From DUSC01 sp964371125 (lineage in GTDB: Bacteria; Pseudomonadota; Alphaproteobacteria; Rhizobiales; Rhizobiaceae), in NCBI GenBank assembly GCA_964371125.1, contig CAYJMY010000078.1:1-19217 (forward strand): 19,217 nucleotides of DNA. The letters are read 5' to 3'. The notes beneath the pieces were generated by a model. It was not told the DNA's origin, did no database searches, and was given only the letters and a program-made list of their open reading frames with translations. Every line of letters starts with the position of its first letter. The first letter of the stretch is position 1. Position numbers and translations under genes: made by a program. Of this stretch, positions 1-6,736 are shown one piece after another.

Positions 1-800
1 GCCTCGCGGGGGCGCGGTTCTATGCACAGCTGGCGGTGGCGACGGGCGCGGCGAGCTTCGCCGTTCCGGCCGGCGAGGAGATCGCCGCGGCCGAGGCCTG
101 GATCCGCTCGAAGCCGGATCCGCGCCAGCCGTGGGACAGGCCCGACTGGGTCGCGCCGAGCCGGGACGAGGTGCTGGCCGTGACGCGGCCGGTGCGCGAG
201 AAGATCCTGCGCGAGACCGGCGGTCACTTCCCGGCAGAACTCGCCATCCTCGACTGTCTCGACCGCGGCCTGCCGGGCGACATGGATGGCGGCATCGCCG
301 CCGAGATCGACATCTTCAAGGACCTCGTCCAGCGCATCGAGCCGCGCAACATGATCGCGGTGCTGTTCCTCGGGCGGGTGGAGTACGAAAAGCGCCGCCG
401 CAAGGACGCGCTGCCGCAGGGCCTCGACGCCTTCGCCGGCAAGGTCAAGGCGGCGATGGAGGAGAAGGCGCGGGCACTCGGCGCGAACGGTGCCGCCGCG
501 CAGGTTTTCGCCGGCATCGGCGGCGCTGCCTCCGGCGACGTGGCGTCCGCGCAGGCGGTCGCCGACCGCCTGCCGCAGTGGTTCGAGGAGCCGCGCGGCG
601 CAGTCGAGGAGGCGGCGTTCGCCGTACTCGCGGCGGGCGCGCTGGTCGCGGCAACGGACGGGGGCGGCTTCGCCGCGGCGGACCGCAACCTCGTCGACTT
701 CTACTGCCAGCAGGCAGCGGGCTTTCCCCGCTATCTCGGCGGGCCGTTCACCTTCCTCGCCCACCATGGCGAAGCGCGGCTGAGTCAGGCGGCGGCATAG
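1..800 (+). CDS. C-terminal part of an enoyl-CoA hydratase/3-hydroxyacyl-CoA dehydrogenase-like protein (5' end outside window)
   Basis: The reading frame is open from base 3 to a TAG stop at 798-800 and has no convincing start inside the window; the GTG at 36 has no ribosome site. I therefore read it as the last ~265 residues of a longer protein. Two stretches recall the C-terminal extension of crotonase-fold FadJ/FadB-like proteins: the KPDPRQPWDRPDW segment, and the AILDCLDRGLP...EIDIFKDLVQ...PRNMIAVLFLGRVEYEK segment, where family members have a similar 'PWD', 'ESR/EID..F' and 'NMIR.LF' pattern. No catalytic crotonase or Rossmann motif lies in the visible part, so the reaction cannot be fixed. 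A beta-oxidation role fits the neighbours. It converges with the thioesterase gene across a 272-bp gap. The CDS is secure; the family call is moderate. Confidence 0.55.
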   Translation, partial: LAGARFYAQLAVATGAASFAVPAGEEIAAAEAWIRSKPDPRQPWDRPDWVAPSRDEVLAVTRPVREKILRETGGHFPAELAILDCLDRGLPGDMDGGIAAEIDIFKDLVQRIEPRNMIAVLFLGRVEYEKRRRKDALPQGLDAFAGKVKAAMEEKARALGANGAAAQVFAGIGGAASGDVASAQAVADRLPQWFEEPRGAVEEAAFAVLAAGALVAATDGGGFAAADRNLVDFYCQQAAGFPRYLGGPFTFLAHHGEARLSQAAA

Positions 801-882
801 CACCAAGCCTCGTCGCGTTCAGGCTTTCGCCGGCGGATCGTGCCGGGCCCGGCGGTCAACCACGTCTGGGATTGCGGGTGAT

Positions 883-1004
883 TACCCCCACCCCTACCCC
901 TCCCCACAAGGGGGAGGGGGCGCCGACGCTGCGGCCTTCGGGCCACAAGCGGAAGCTTTGCAGAATCCCCCTCCCCCTTGTGGGGAGGGGTAGGGGTGGG
1001 GGTA
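883..1004. repeat. Rhizobiales-type palindromic intergenic repeat (perfect 38-bp inverted repeat)
   Basis: Arms at 883-920 and 967-1004 are exact reverse complements over 38 bases and are extremely C- or G-rich (taccccca... and ...tgggggta). The 46-base loop contains a small GGCC-TTCG-GGCC hairpin at 933-944. Repeats of this composition are common between convergent genes in Mesorhizobium and relatives (recollection of the family, not a search). It lies between convergent genes, so it could fold in both transcripts and act as a bidirectional terminator or mRNA stabiliser. The rest of 801-1072 holds nothing else recognisable. Confidence 0.85.
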
Positions 1005-1072
1005 TCCAGAATACTCCGGCCTTGCCCTCGCAGGGGAGGAACGTGACGCCGACCGACTGCTGAACGGCCGCG

Positions 1073-1576
1073 TCAGGCGCCGTCGAGCACCGGCGCCAGC
1101 GCGTCGAGCCCCTTCGCGTCGTCGGCGCCGAGCGTGAAGATGCCGGTCGCGGTGAAGACGATCTGGCCGGCGACCGTCGCCGTCATGCGCGAGAAGAGCA
1201 GGTTGCGGCCGCGCTTGGTGAGCTGGACGCGCGCCTCCACCCAATCGCCGAGGCGCACCGGGCGAAGGTATTCGACCGCCAGCGACACGGTCGGGATGGA
1301 CGTCACGTGGAGCCCGGCCGCCAGGCGCACCGAATAGGCGGCGAAGTCGGCGAAGCTCGCCAGCATGCCGCCATGGCAGGTGCCGTGGTTGTTGAGGTGG
1401 CGCCGCGAGCAGCGGAAGGCGACGACGAGCATGCCGTCCTCCATCCGGCCGAAGAACTGGCCCATCATCATATGGAAGCCTTCGCGCGGCCGGATCGGGC
1501 GGAAGCCCGCCGACGGGTCGTCGGGCAGGTCGGCGGCGACCAACTCGCCGATCCCGTTGACGCGGTCGTCGAACAT
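1073..1576 (-). CDS. PaaI-family hotdog-fold acyl-CoA thioesterase
   Basis: A 167-residue protein of normal length for the PaaI/4HBT hotdog family. The family signature is clear at residues 60-77 (HLNNHGTCHGGMLASFAD): Asn63, the Gly69-Gly70 turn and Asp77 occupy the usual active-site positions. A second hotdog landmark, the SIPTVSLAVEYLRP strand before the conserved 'GD', follows near residues 92-111. The expected reaction is hydrolysis of an acyl-CoA to free acid and CoA in the cytoplasm, possibly to release CoA from dead-end intermediates. Its ATG lies one base after the TGA of the upstream acyl-CoA dehydrogenase (TGA-C-ATG), so translation is probably coupled. A GAGGAAC ribosome site lies inside the end of that gene. 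The acyl substrate is unknown. Confidence 0.88.
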   Translation of the reverse strand: MFDDRVNGIGELVAADLPDDPSAGFRPIRPREGFHMMMGQFFGRMEDGMLVVAFRCSRRHLNNHGTCHGGMLASFADFAAYSVRLAAGLHVTSIPTVSLAVEYLRPVRLGDWVEARVQLTKRGRNLLFSRMTATVAGQIVFTATGIFTLGADDAKGLDALAPVLDGA

Positions 1577-1577
1577 G

Positions 1578-2723
1578 TCAGAGGTTCCTCGAGATCAGTT
1601 CCTTCATGATCTCCGACGTGCCGCCGTAGATGCGCTGGACGCGCGCGTCGGCGTAGAGGCGGCAGATCTCGTACTCGCGCATGAAGCCGTAGCCGCCGTG
1701 CATCTGCACGCCGGCGTCGACCACGCGTCCCTGCAGTTCCGAGCACCAGAGCTTCGCCATCGACGCCTCGTAGGTGGTCAGCTCGCCTCGGACGTGGCGG
1801 GCGATGCACTGGTCGACAAAAGCCCAGCCCACGGTCAGGTCGGTCTTCAGCTCGGCGAGGCGGTAGCGCGTGTTCTGGAAATCGGCGATCGTCTTGCCGA
1901 AGGCGGTCCGCTCGCGGACGTAGTCGCGCGTGATGTCGAAGGCCTTCTGCGCCGCCGCGATCGACGTCACCGCGATGATCAGGCGCTCCTGCGGCAGCTC
2001 GGTCATCAGCAGGCCCATAGCCTGGCCCTCGCCGCCCAGCGTGTTGGCGACCGGCACGCGCACCTCGTCGAAGAACAGCTCGGACGTGTCGGCGCTGATC
2101 TGGCCGAGCTTGTCGAGGTTGCGACCGCGTCGGAAGCCGGGCCGGTTGGCCTCGACGACGACGAGCGTCATGTTGCCCGAGCCGCGACTCTCGCCGGTGC
2201 GGGTGACGACGATGACGAGGTCGGCGTGCTGGCCGTTGGAGATGAAAGTCTTGGCGCCGGTGACGATCCAGTCGTCGCCGTCGCGCACGGCGCGGGTGCG
2301 CACGCCCTGGAGGTCGGAGCCGGTGCCCGGCTCGGTCATGGCGATGGCGCACACCAGCGAGCCGTCGACCATGCCGGGCAGCCATCGCGCCTTCTGTTCC
2401 GGGGTGGCGCGGTGAAGCAGGTAGCCAAGGCAGACATCGGAATGCACCGAGACGTCGGCCGCGGGTCCCATGAAGCCGGAGTAGGCCAGTTCTTCGGCGA
2501 TCACGGCATGCATGCGGAAGTCGGCGCCGATCCCCCCGTACTCCTCCGGAACCGTCGGGCACAACAGGCCGGCGGCGCCGAGCTTGTCCCACAGCGCGCG
2601 GTCGACGATGCCAGCGGCCTCCCAGGCATCGAAATTCGGGGCGATCTCGTCGGCGACGAACCGACGGATGCTTGAACGGAGATCGTCGTGCTCGCTGTCG
2701 TAGATGCCGCGATTGGACAGCAT
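1578..2723 (-). CDS. Acyl-CoA dehydrogenase (FadE/IVD-type)
   Basis: 381 residues, the usual length for an FAD-dependent acyl-CoA dehydrogenase that introduces an alpha,beta double bond and passes electrons to ETF. Visible landmarks: PEEYGG (59-64), AMTEPGTGSD (128-137), the FISNG strand (160-164), the SADTSELFFDEVRVP segment (210-224), FGKTIADFQ (275-283) and RIYGGTSEIMK near the C-terminus (364-374). The position that holds the MCAD catalytic Glu (IYEGT) is Gly367 here. By analogy with isovaleryl- and long-chain-type enzymes the base is probably Glu246 in PQERL. The gene sits 83 bp after the MarR gene and one base before the thioesterase gene. The start has a strong GGGAGGAG ribosome site that lies partly in a hairpin (2731-2752). 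The substrate cannot be told from sequence. Confidence 0.93.
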   Translation of the reverse strand: MLSNRGIYDSEHDDLRSSIRRFVADEIAPNFDAWEAAGIVDRALWDKLGAAGLLCPTVPEEYGGIGADFRMHAVIAEELAYSGFMGPAADVSVHSDVCLGYLLHRATPEQKARWLPGMVDGSLVCAIAMTEPGTGSDLQGVRTRAVRDGDDWIVTGAKTFISNGQHADLVIVVTRTGESRGSGNMTLVVVEANRPGFRRGRNLDKLGQISADTSELFFDEVRVPVANTLGGEGQAMGLLMTELPQERLIIAVTSIAAAQKAFDITRDYVRERTAFGKTIADFQNTRYRLAELKTDLTVGWAFVDQCIARHVRGELTTYEASMAKLWCSELQGRVVDAGVQMHGGYGFMREYEICRLYADARVQRIYGGTSEIMKELISRNL

Positions 2724-2730
2724 GAGATCT

Positions 2731-2752
2731 CCTCCCGGATCCCGCCGGGAGG
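2731..2752 (-). promoter_or_regulatory. Hairpin overlapping the ribosome-binding site of the 1578-2723 dehydrogenase
   Basis: CCTCCCGG (2731-2738) and CCGGGAGG (2745-2752) are perfect 8-bp complements around a 6-base loop. On the minus-strand transcript the 3' arm contains the GGGAGG Shine-Dalgarno sequence, eight bases before the ATG at 2723. The stem would hide the ribosome site, so translation might depend on structure. This is visible in sequence; regulation is inference. Chance GC-rich pairing is possible. Confidence 0.45.
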
Positions 2753-2783
2753 GTGCCGGCCGGGATCAATTAATTCGGAGGTG

Positions 2784-2806
2784 TATCATACGCTAGCGCA
2801 ACGGTA
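2784..2806. promoter_or_regulatory. Candidate promoter/operator upstream of the acyl-CoA dehydrogenase
   Basis: The 83-bp gap between the MarR stop and the dehydrogenase start is AT-richer than its surroundings. It contains TATCATAC (2784-2791), which recurs exactly at 3383-3390 upstream of the MarR gene. On the minus strand this reads GTATGATA, which could serve as a -10 element. It also holds the palindrome CGCTAGCG (2791-2798) and AACGGTA (2800-2806), a one-mismatch copy of the TACGGTA motif found at two divergent promoters in this window. Confidence 0.35.
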
Positions 2807-3325
2807 TTACAAGGCTGAAAGCCGCTCGCCGACGCCTTCCAGGTCGTCCTCCTCGAGTTCATCGCTCTCCGCGGGCTGGCGGTCGGCGACGAGGGCGATC
2901 AGGTTTTTCTTCATCTCGTAGAGGGTGCGGGAGGTGAGTTCGAGATCCTCGCGCGAAATGCCCTTGAGGATGCGGGCATTGAAGCTGTCGTTGATCGGGC
3001 CGATGGCCTTGATCAGGTCGCGGGCCTTGTCGGTGAGGAAGACCCGCTTGATCCGCCGGTCCTTCTCGTCGGCGCGACGCTCGACAAAACCGGCGATCTG
3101 GAGGCGGTCGATCAGCGAACCCAGCGCGACTTTTCCGACATCCAGTTCGTTGGCGAGCTGGGTCTGCGGCAATCCGTCGTTGCGCGAGATGAAGGCCAGC
3201 ACCCACCATTGCGAGCGGGTGATGCCGAGCGGCGCCAGCTCTCGATCGTAGGAGACGCGGCGCAGACGCGACACATCGTGAATTAGATAGCCAAGCCTCA
3301 GATCCCACGATCGCGTGTCGTTCAT
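2807..3325 (-). CDS. MarR-family transcriptional regulator (possible BadR counterpart)
   Basis: A 172-residue winged-helix regulator. The frame is open further upstream, but the ATG at 3325 is preceded by GGAG six bases away and begins just before the conserved dimerisation helix, so it is preferred over the 209-residue version. Landmarks: ITRSQWWVLAFIS (35-47), recognition helix about residues 63-77 (VGKVALGSLIDRLQ), and the wing with the family signature DEKDRRIKRVFLT (86-98). MarR proteins usually repress nearby genes and release DNA on binding an aromatic or acyl-CoA ligand. It lies directly upstream of an acyl-CoA dehydrogenase and divergent from a BKACE gene. Rhodopseudomonas palustris controls its badHI-aliBA genes with the MarR protein BadR, so this may be the pathway regulator here; that role is inferred from context only. 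Confidence 0.9.
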   Translation of the reverse strand: MNDTRSWDLRLGYLIHDVSRLRRVSYDRELAPLGITRSQWWVLAFISRNDGLPQTQLANELDVGKVALGSLIDRLQIAGFVERRADEKDRRIKRVFLTDKARDLIKAIGPINDSFNARILKGISREDLELTSRTLYEMKKNLIALVADRQPAESDELEEDDLEGVGERLSAL

Positions 3326-3545
3326 ATGCTGCTCCAAGTTCGACGGACGACTCAAAAATAGTAAGAAATCAGCTTCGTTAGCTATCATACTTTTTGCCCA
3401 GATCAATGTACGCGTCCTTACGCCTTCGCGCAGCAAGTGTGGACGCCGCGCGAAAGACCGGATTCAGCGGGGACCGATCGGGTTTACAAAAACGATACGC
3501 CGGCGTACCATACGGTACACAAACTAATTGGCGCCGGAGGAAAGC
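3326..3545. promoter_or_regulatory. Divergent control region between the marR and BKACE genes, with overlapping palindromes
   Basis: This 220-bp AT-richer gap separates two divergent genes. Next to the BKACE gene are a perfect 12-bp palindrome TACGCCGGCGTA (3496-3507) and, overlapping its right end, GTACC-ATAC-GGTAC (3505-3518), which includes TACGGTA (3511-3517). These sit 28-50 bases before the BKACE ATG, where a repressor would block transcription. TATCATAC at 3383-3390 may be a -10 element for the marR side. The BKACE ribosome site GGAGG is at 3536-3540. The motifs are seen; binding by the adjacent MarR protein is inference. Confidence 0.5.
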
Positions 3546-4478
3546 ATGCGTAAATCGAAGAAGGTCATCGTCAGCTGCGCGGTCACGGGCTCGATTCACA
3601 CGCCGACCATGACGCCCTACCTGCCGATCACGGCCGACCAGATCGCCGGCGAGGCGATCGCCGCGGCGGAGGCCGGGGCAGCGATTCTCCATCTCCACGC
3701 GCGCAACCCGTCAGACGGCTCGCCGAGCCAGGATCCCGAGCACTACAAGCTGTTCCTGCCGCGCATCAAGCAGAGCTGCGACGCCATCGTGAACATCACC
3801 ACCGGGGGCGGTCTCGGCATGACGCTCGACCAGCGGCTGGCCGCCGCGATGTGGGCGAAGCCCGAGGTCGCGTCGATGAACATGGGCAGCCTGAACTTCA
3901 ACATCTCCGGCGCCGCGGAGAAGATCAAGGAGTTCAAGGAACCCTGGGAGCGTCCCTATCTCGAGCGGACCAAGGACTTCATCCTGTCGAACACGTTCAC
4001 GCAGATCGAGCGGGGCATTAGCGAGCTCTCCGCTAACGGCACGCGCTTCGAGTTCGAGTGCTACGACATCGGCCACCTCTACAACCTCGCCCATTTCGTC
4101 GACCGCGGCATGGTGAAGACGCCGTTCTTCATCCAGGGCGTGTTCGGCATCCTCGGCGGCATCGCGCCGGAGATCGAGCATCTCCTGCACATGCGTGATA
4201 CGGCCGACCGGCTGTTCGGCGACGACTACTACTTCTCCTGCCTCGGCGCCGGGCGCCACCAGATGCCGCTGGCGACCGTCAACGCCATCAAGGGCGGCCA
4301 TGTCCGCGTCGGCCTCGAGGATTCCATCTACATCGCCAAGGGCGAGCTGGCGAAGTCGAACGCCGAGCAGGTGGCGAAGATCGTCCGCATCCTGAAGGAG
4401 ATGTCGCTGGAGCCGGCGTCGCCCAAGGAGGCGCGCGAGATGCTCGGCCTGAAGGGGCCGGACAACGTCGGATTCTGA
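3546..4478 (+). CDS. BKACE-family beta-keto acid cleavage enzyme (DUF849)
   Basis: 310 residues, matching the 3-keto-5-aminohexanoate cleavage enzyme (Kce)/BKACE family of Zn-dependent TIM barrels. Zn ligands are recognisable as His49 and His51 (LHLHAR) and Glu258. The RVGLEDS motif (254-260) supplies the conserved Arg254 and Asp259, and a Glu at 169 or 171 matches the conserved barrel acid. The family reaction is beta-keto acid + acetyl-CoA giving acetoacetate plus a shortened acyl-CoA. The start at 3546 is chosen because GGAGG lies five bases upstream; the frame extends slightly further without a better site. The gene diverges from marR and shares its control region, which suggests co-regulation. 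The specific beta-keto acid is unknown; a carboxylated or ring-derived keto acid would fit the cluster. Confidence 0.93.
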   Translation: MRKSKKVIVSCAVTGSIHTPTMTPYLPITADQIAGEAIAAAEAGAAILHLHARNPSDGSPSQDPEHYKLFLPRIKQSCDAIVNITTGGGLGMTLDQRLAAAMWAKPEVASMNMGSLNFNISGAAEKIKEFKEPWERPYLERTKDFILSNTFTQIERGISELSANGTRFEFECYDIGHLYNLAHFVDRGMVKTPFFIQGVFGILGGIAPEIEHLLHMRDTADRLFGDDYYFSCLGAGRHQMPLATVNAIKGGHVRVGLEDSIYIAKGELAKSNAEQVAKIVRILKEMSLEPASPKEAREMLGLKGPDNVGF

Positions 4479-4507
4479 GCCGGCCTGCCGTCGCCCCCGG
4501 CCGCGCC

Positions 4508-5416
4508 TCAGTCGGCGGCGCGGGCCTCGCGATAGAGCGAGTAGATCCCCGAGGCCACGACGATAGCGGTCCCCGCGATCGTCCAGCCGTCCGGCAGCTG
4601 GGCGAAAACCAGGAAGCCCCAGATCGTTCCCCAGATCATCAGCGTGTACTGGAACGGGGACAGCACGACCGCCTCGGCGAGTTCCAGCGCGCGCATGACC
4701 ATCAGCTCGCCGCAGCCGGCCGCGCAGGCCATGCCGAGCATCAGCAGGAGCTCGCTCCAGTCGCCCGGCGTCCGCCAGACGAAGGGCAGCGGGATCGCGA
4801 GGACGATCACCGCGGTGAGCGCCGTGTAGGCGACCGTCGTCGTCAGCGGATCGGTGCCGCTGACGAAGCGCGAGATGACCTGCCGGATGGCGAAGGCGCC
4901 CGCAGAGACGAGGACGAGGAAGATCGCCGGGTGGAACGTGCCGAAGCCCGGCCTGATGATCACCATCGTGCCGACGAAGCCGAACGCGATGGCGATCCAG
5001 CGGCCGAGTCCGACGGTCTCCTTGAGGATCAGCGCGGCGAGGACGGTGACCAGGAAGGGGGCGAGAAAGCTGACTGCGATCGCATCGGCGAGCGGCACAT
5101 AGGCGATGGCGACGACGAAGCAGGTCGACGCCGCGACGACGGTCAGCCCGCGGAAGGCTTGCAGGACCGGGTGGCGGCTGATCAGGATCCGCCTGCCTTG
5201 CAGCGAGAACAGTACGAGTGCGCCCGCCAGCAGACCGAGCTGCCGCATCCAGGCGACCTGCAGCGGATTGAACGACTGCGTCAGCAGTTTGGCGAGCAGA
5301 TCGGCGAGAGCGTAGCAGAAGAAGGCGCCGAGCATCAGCGCGATTCCCTGCAGCGTCTCGCGCCGGTTCGGGCGCCTGCGGCGGGGGAGGGCGGGCGCGC
5401 TGGTCTCGAGGGTCAT
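4508..5416 (-). CDS. EamA/DMT-superfamily permease
   Basis: 302 residues with about ten hydrophobic segments in two EamA-like halves. The short basic N-terminus (PRRRRPNRRE) precedes the first helix at about 24-45, and later helices include VPLADAIAVSFLAPFLVTVLAALIL and the C-terminal WTIAGTAIVVASGIYSLY. This is the drug/metabolite transporter superfamily, whose bacterial members usually export or import small metabolites across the inner membrane. Proline- and glycine-containing turns recur between helices as is usual. The ATG at 5416 has GGAG about eight bases upstream. It follows the acyl-CoA dehydrogenase gene by 68 bp on the same strand, with a strong hairpin in the gap, and converges with the BKACE gene 29 bp away. 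Transport of the carbocyclic acid or a product is possible but unsupported by residues. Confidence 0.9.
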   Translation of the reverse strand: MTLETSAPALPRRRRPNRRETLQGIALMLGAFFCYALADLLAKLLTQSFNPLQVAWMRQLGLLAGALVLFSLQGRRILISRHPVLQAFRGLTVVAASTCFVVAIAYVPLADAIAVSFLAPFLVTVLAALILKETVGLGRWIAIAFGFVGTMVIIRPGFGTFHPAIFLVLVSAGAFAIRQVISRFVSGTDPLTTTVAYTALTAVIVLAIPLPFVWRTPGDWSELLLMLGMACAAGCGELMVMRALELAEAVVLSPFQYTLMIWGTIWGFLVFAQLPDGWTIAGTAIVVASGIYSLYREARAAD

Positions 5417-5442
5417 CCATCCGCTCCGGCCGGCAAGAAGGC

Positions 5443-5464
5443 GGCGGCGCCCGAAGGCGCCGCC
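5443..5464 (-). terminator. UUCG-capped GC hairpin between acyl-CoA dehydrogenase and permease genes
   Basis: GGCGGCGCC (5443-5451) and GGCGCCGCC (5456-5464) form a perfect 9-bp stem. On the minus-strand transcript the loop is TTCG, the very stable tetraloop. It lies 20 bases after the dehydrogenase stop and is followed only by a short TTCTT run, so it could be a weak terminator, an attenuator or a 3'-end stabiliser for the upstream genes. Confidence 0.5.
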
Positions 5465-5484
5465 ATAGTCGTCTGGGAGGACGT

Positions 5485-6645
5485 CTATCTTCTCCTGCGC
5501 GCGTCGTCAGCCATCTGGCGCGCGATGATCAGCTTCATGATCTCGACGGAGCCGCCGGCGATCTTGGTGATGCGCGCATCCGCATAGGCGCGGGCGATCG
5601 GCATCTCCCACATGTAGCCCCAGCCGCCGAACAGCTGCAGGCATTCGTCGGCGGCGCGGCAATGCAGTTCCGTGGTCAGCATCTTGGCCATGGCGGCGTC
5701 GACCGGATCGAGCTTCCCGGCCATGAACAGCTCGATGCACTTGTCGGTGAAGACGCGCATCGCGGTGGCGTGCGCGTGCAGCTCGGCCAGCTTGAACTGG
5801 GTGTTCTGCTGATCGAAGATCGACTTGCCGAAGGCCTGGCGATCCATCGTGTAGTCGACGGTCCACTGGATGATCGTCTCGGCGACCGTCGCCGAGCGCA
5901 CGGCCTGCGCCAGGCGTTCCTGCGACAGCTTCGTCATCATCAGGGCGAAGCCCTTGCCCTCTTCGCCGAGCATGTTCTCCGGCGGCAGGCGCATGTTGTC
6001 GAAGAACAGCTCCGACGTGTCCTGCGCGTGCATGCCGAGCTTGTCGAGGTTCTTGCCGCGGCGGAAACCGGGGCGGTCGCCCTCGACGAGGAACAGCGTT
6101 ACGCCCTTGGCGCCGGCGTCCGAGTCGGTCTTGGTGGCCAGCACCAGCACGTCGCACAGCTGGCCATTGGAGATGAACACCTTCTGGCCGTTGATCAGGA
6201 ACTCGTTGCCGTCGCGGACGGCCTTGGTCTTGATGGCCTTCAAGTCGGAGCCGGCGTGCGGCTCGGTCATGCCGAGCGAGCCGATCCATTCGCCCGACAC
6301 CATCTTGGGCAGGAACTTCTTCTTCTGCGCCTCGGTGCCGAAGCTGAGGATGTAGGTGGCGACGAGGTCAGTGTGGATGAGGAAACCGGGCCCCGAGGCG
6401 CCGGCCCGCCACAGCTCCTCGAAGACGACGACGTCGAAGAGGTAGTCGAGGCCGAGCCCGCCATACTCCTCCGGCACCGTGCAGCAGAGCATGCCCTGCT
6501 CGCCGGCCTTGCGCCACAGCTCGCGCGGCACGATGCCGTCGCGTTCCCACTGCGCGTGATAGGGGACGATCTCGCGTTCCACGAACTTGCGGACGCTCTC
6601 GCGGAATATGTCGTGCTCTTCGCGGAATAGGCTGCGTTCGATCAT
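5485..6645 (-). CDS. Acyl-CoA dehydrogenase (FadE/IVD-type), second copy
   Basis: 386 residues from the ATG at 6645, which has GGAAG eight bases upstream and gives the usual 'M-ERxLFxEEH' family start; an ATG at 6660 adds five residues but has no visible ribosome site. Landmarks: PEEYGG (58-63), GMTEPHAGSD (125-134), FISNG (157-161), QDTSELFFDNMRLP (208-221), FGKSIFDQQNTQ (272-283) and the C-terminal KIAGGSVEIMK (361-371). The MCAD-type catalytic Glu position is Gly364; Glu243 in SQERL is the likely base. It is clearly a paralogue of the 1578-2723 enzyme (shared PGFRRG-NLDKLG, QERL and EIMK segments). It should oxidise an acyl-CoA with electron transfer to ETF. It follows the CoA-transferase gene by about 90 bp that hold a candidate operator. 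Confidence 0.93.
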   Translation of the reverse strand: MIERSLFREEHDIFRESVRKFVEREIVPYHAQWERDGIVPRELWRKAGEQGMLCCTVPEEYGGLGLDYLFDVVVFEELWRAGASGPGFLIHTDLVATYILSFGTEAQKKKFLPKMVSGEWIGSLGMTEPHAGSDLKAIKTKAVRDGNEFLINGQKVFISNGQLCDVLVLATKTDSDAGAKGVTLFLVEGDRPGFRRGKNLDKLGMHAQDTSELFFDNMRLPPENMLGEEGKGFALMMTKLSQERLAQAVRSATVAETIIQWTVDYTMDRQAFGKSIFDQQNTQFKLAELHAHATAMRVFTDKCIELFMAGKLDPVDAAMAKMLTTELHCRAADECLQLFGGWGYMWEMPIARAYADARITKIAGGSVEIMKLIIARQMADDARRRR

Positions 6646-6664
6646 CGACCGATCTTCCATTTTC

Positions 6665-6706
6665 GTATGCTAACTTACTTTTAGCAGCTGAAAAGTCCGT
6701 AAGCAA
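6665..6706. promoter_or_regulatory. Candidate operator upstream of the second acyl-CoA dehydrogenase
   Basis: The gap before this gene contains an inverted repeat TGCTAA (6668-6673) / TTAGCA (6681-6686) with a 7-base spacer, GTATGCT (6665-6671), and CCGTAAGCAA (6697-6706). The last two both recur in the badH divergent region: GTATGCT at 9664-9670, and the 10-mer as its exact reverse complement at 9655-9664. The shared words in two separate control regions suggest one regulator; binding is not shown. Confidence 0.42.
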
Positions 6707-6736
6707 CCTTACAGTTTGCCTGCTGACGTAATTTTG

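Noticed and set aside
1..800. Start at GTG 36 as a complete small protein
   Set aside because: The frame stays open to the window edge with protein-like sequence (LAGARFYAQLAV) and no ribosome site precedes the GTG, so it is a truncated longer gene.
883..1004. CRISPR array or riboswitch in the repeat-bearing gap
   Set aside because: There is only one inverted repeat pair with no regularly spaced direct repeats, and the fold is a simple long stem rather than a riboswitch architecture.
1365..2675. A 436-codon plus-strand frame antisense to the first acyl-CoA dehydrogenase
   Set aside because: It is a mirror of the dehydrogenase and thioesterase codons; the true genes on the minus strand have full family motifs and ribosome sites.
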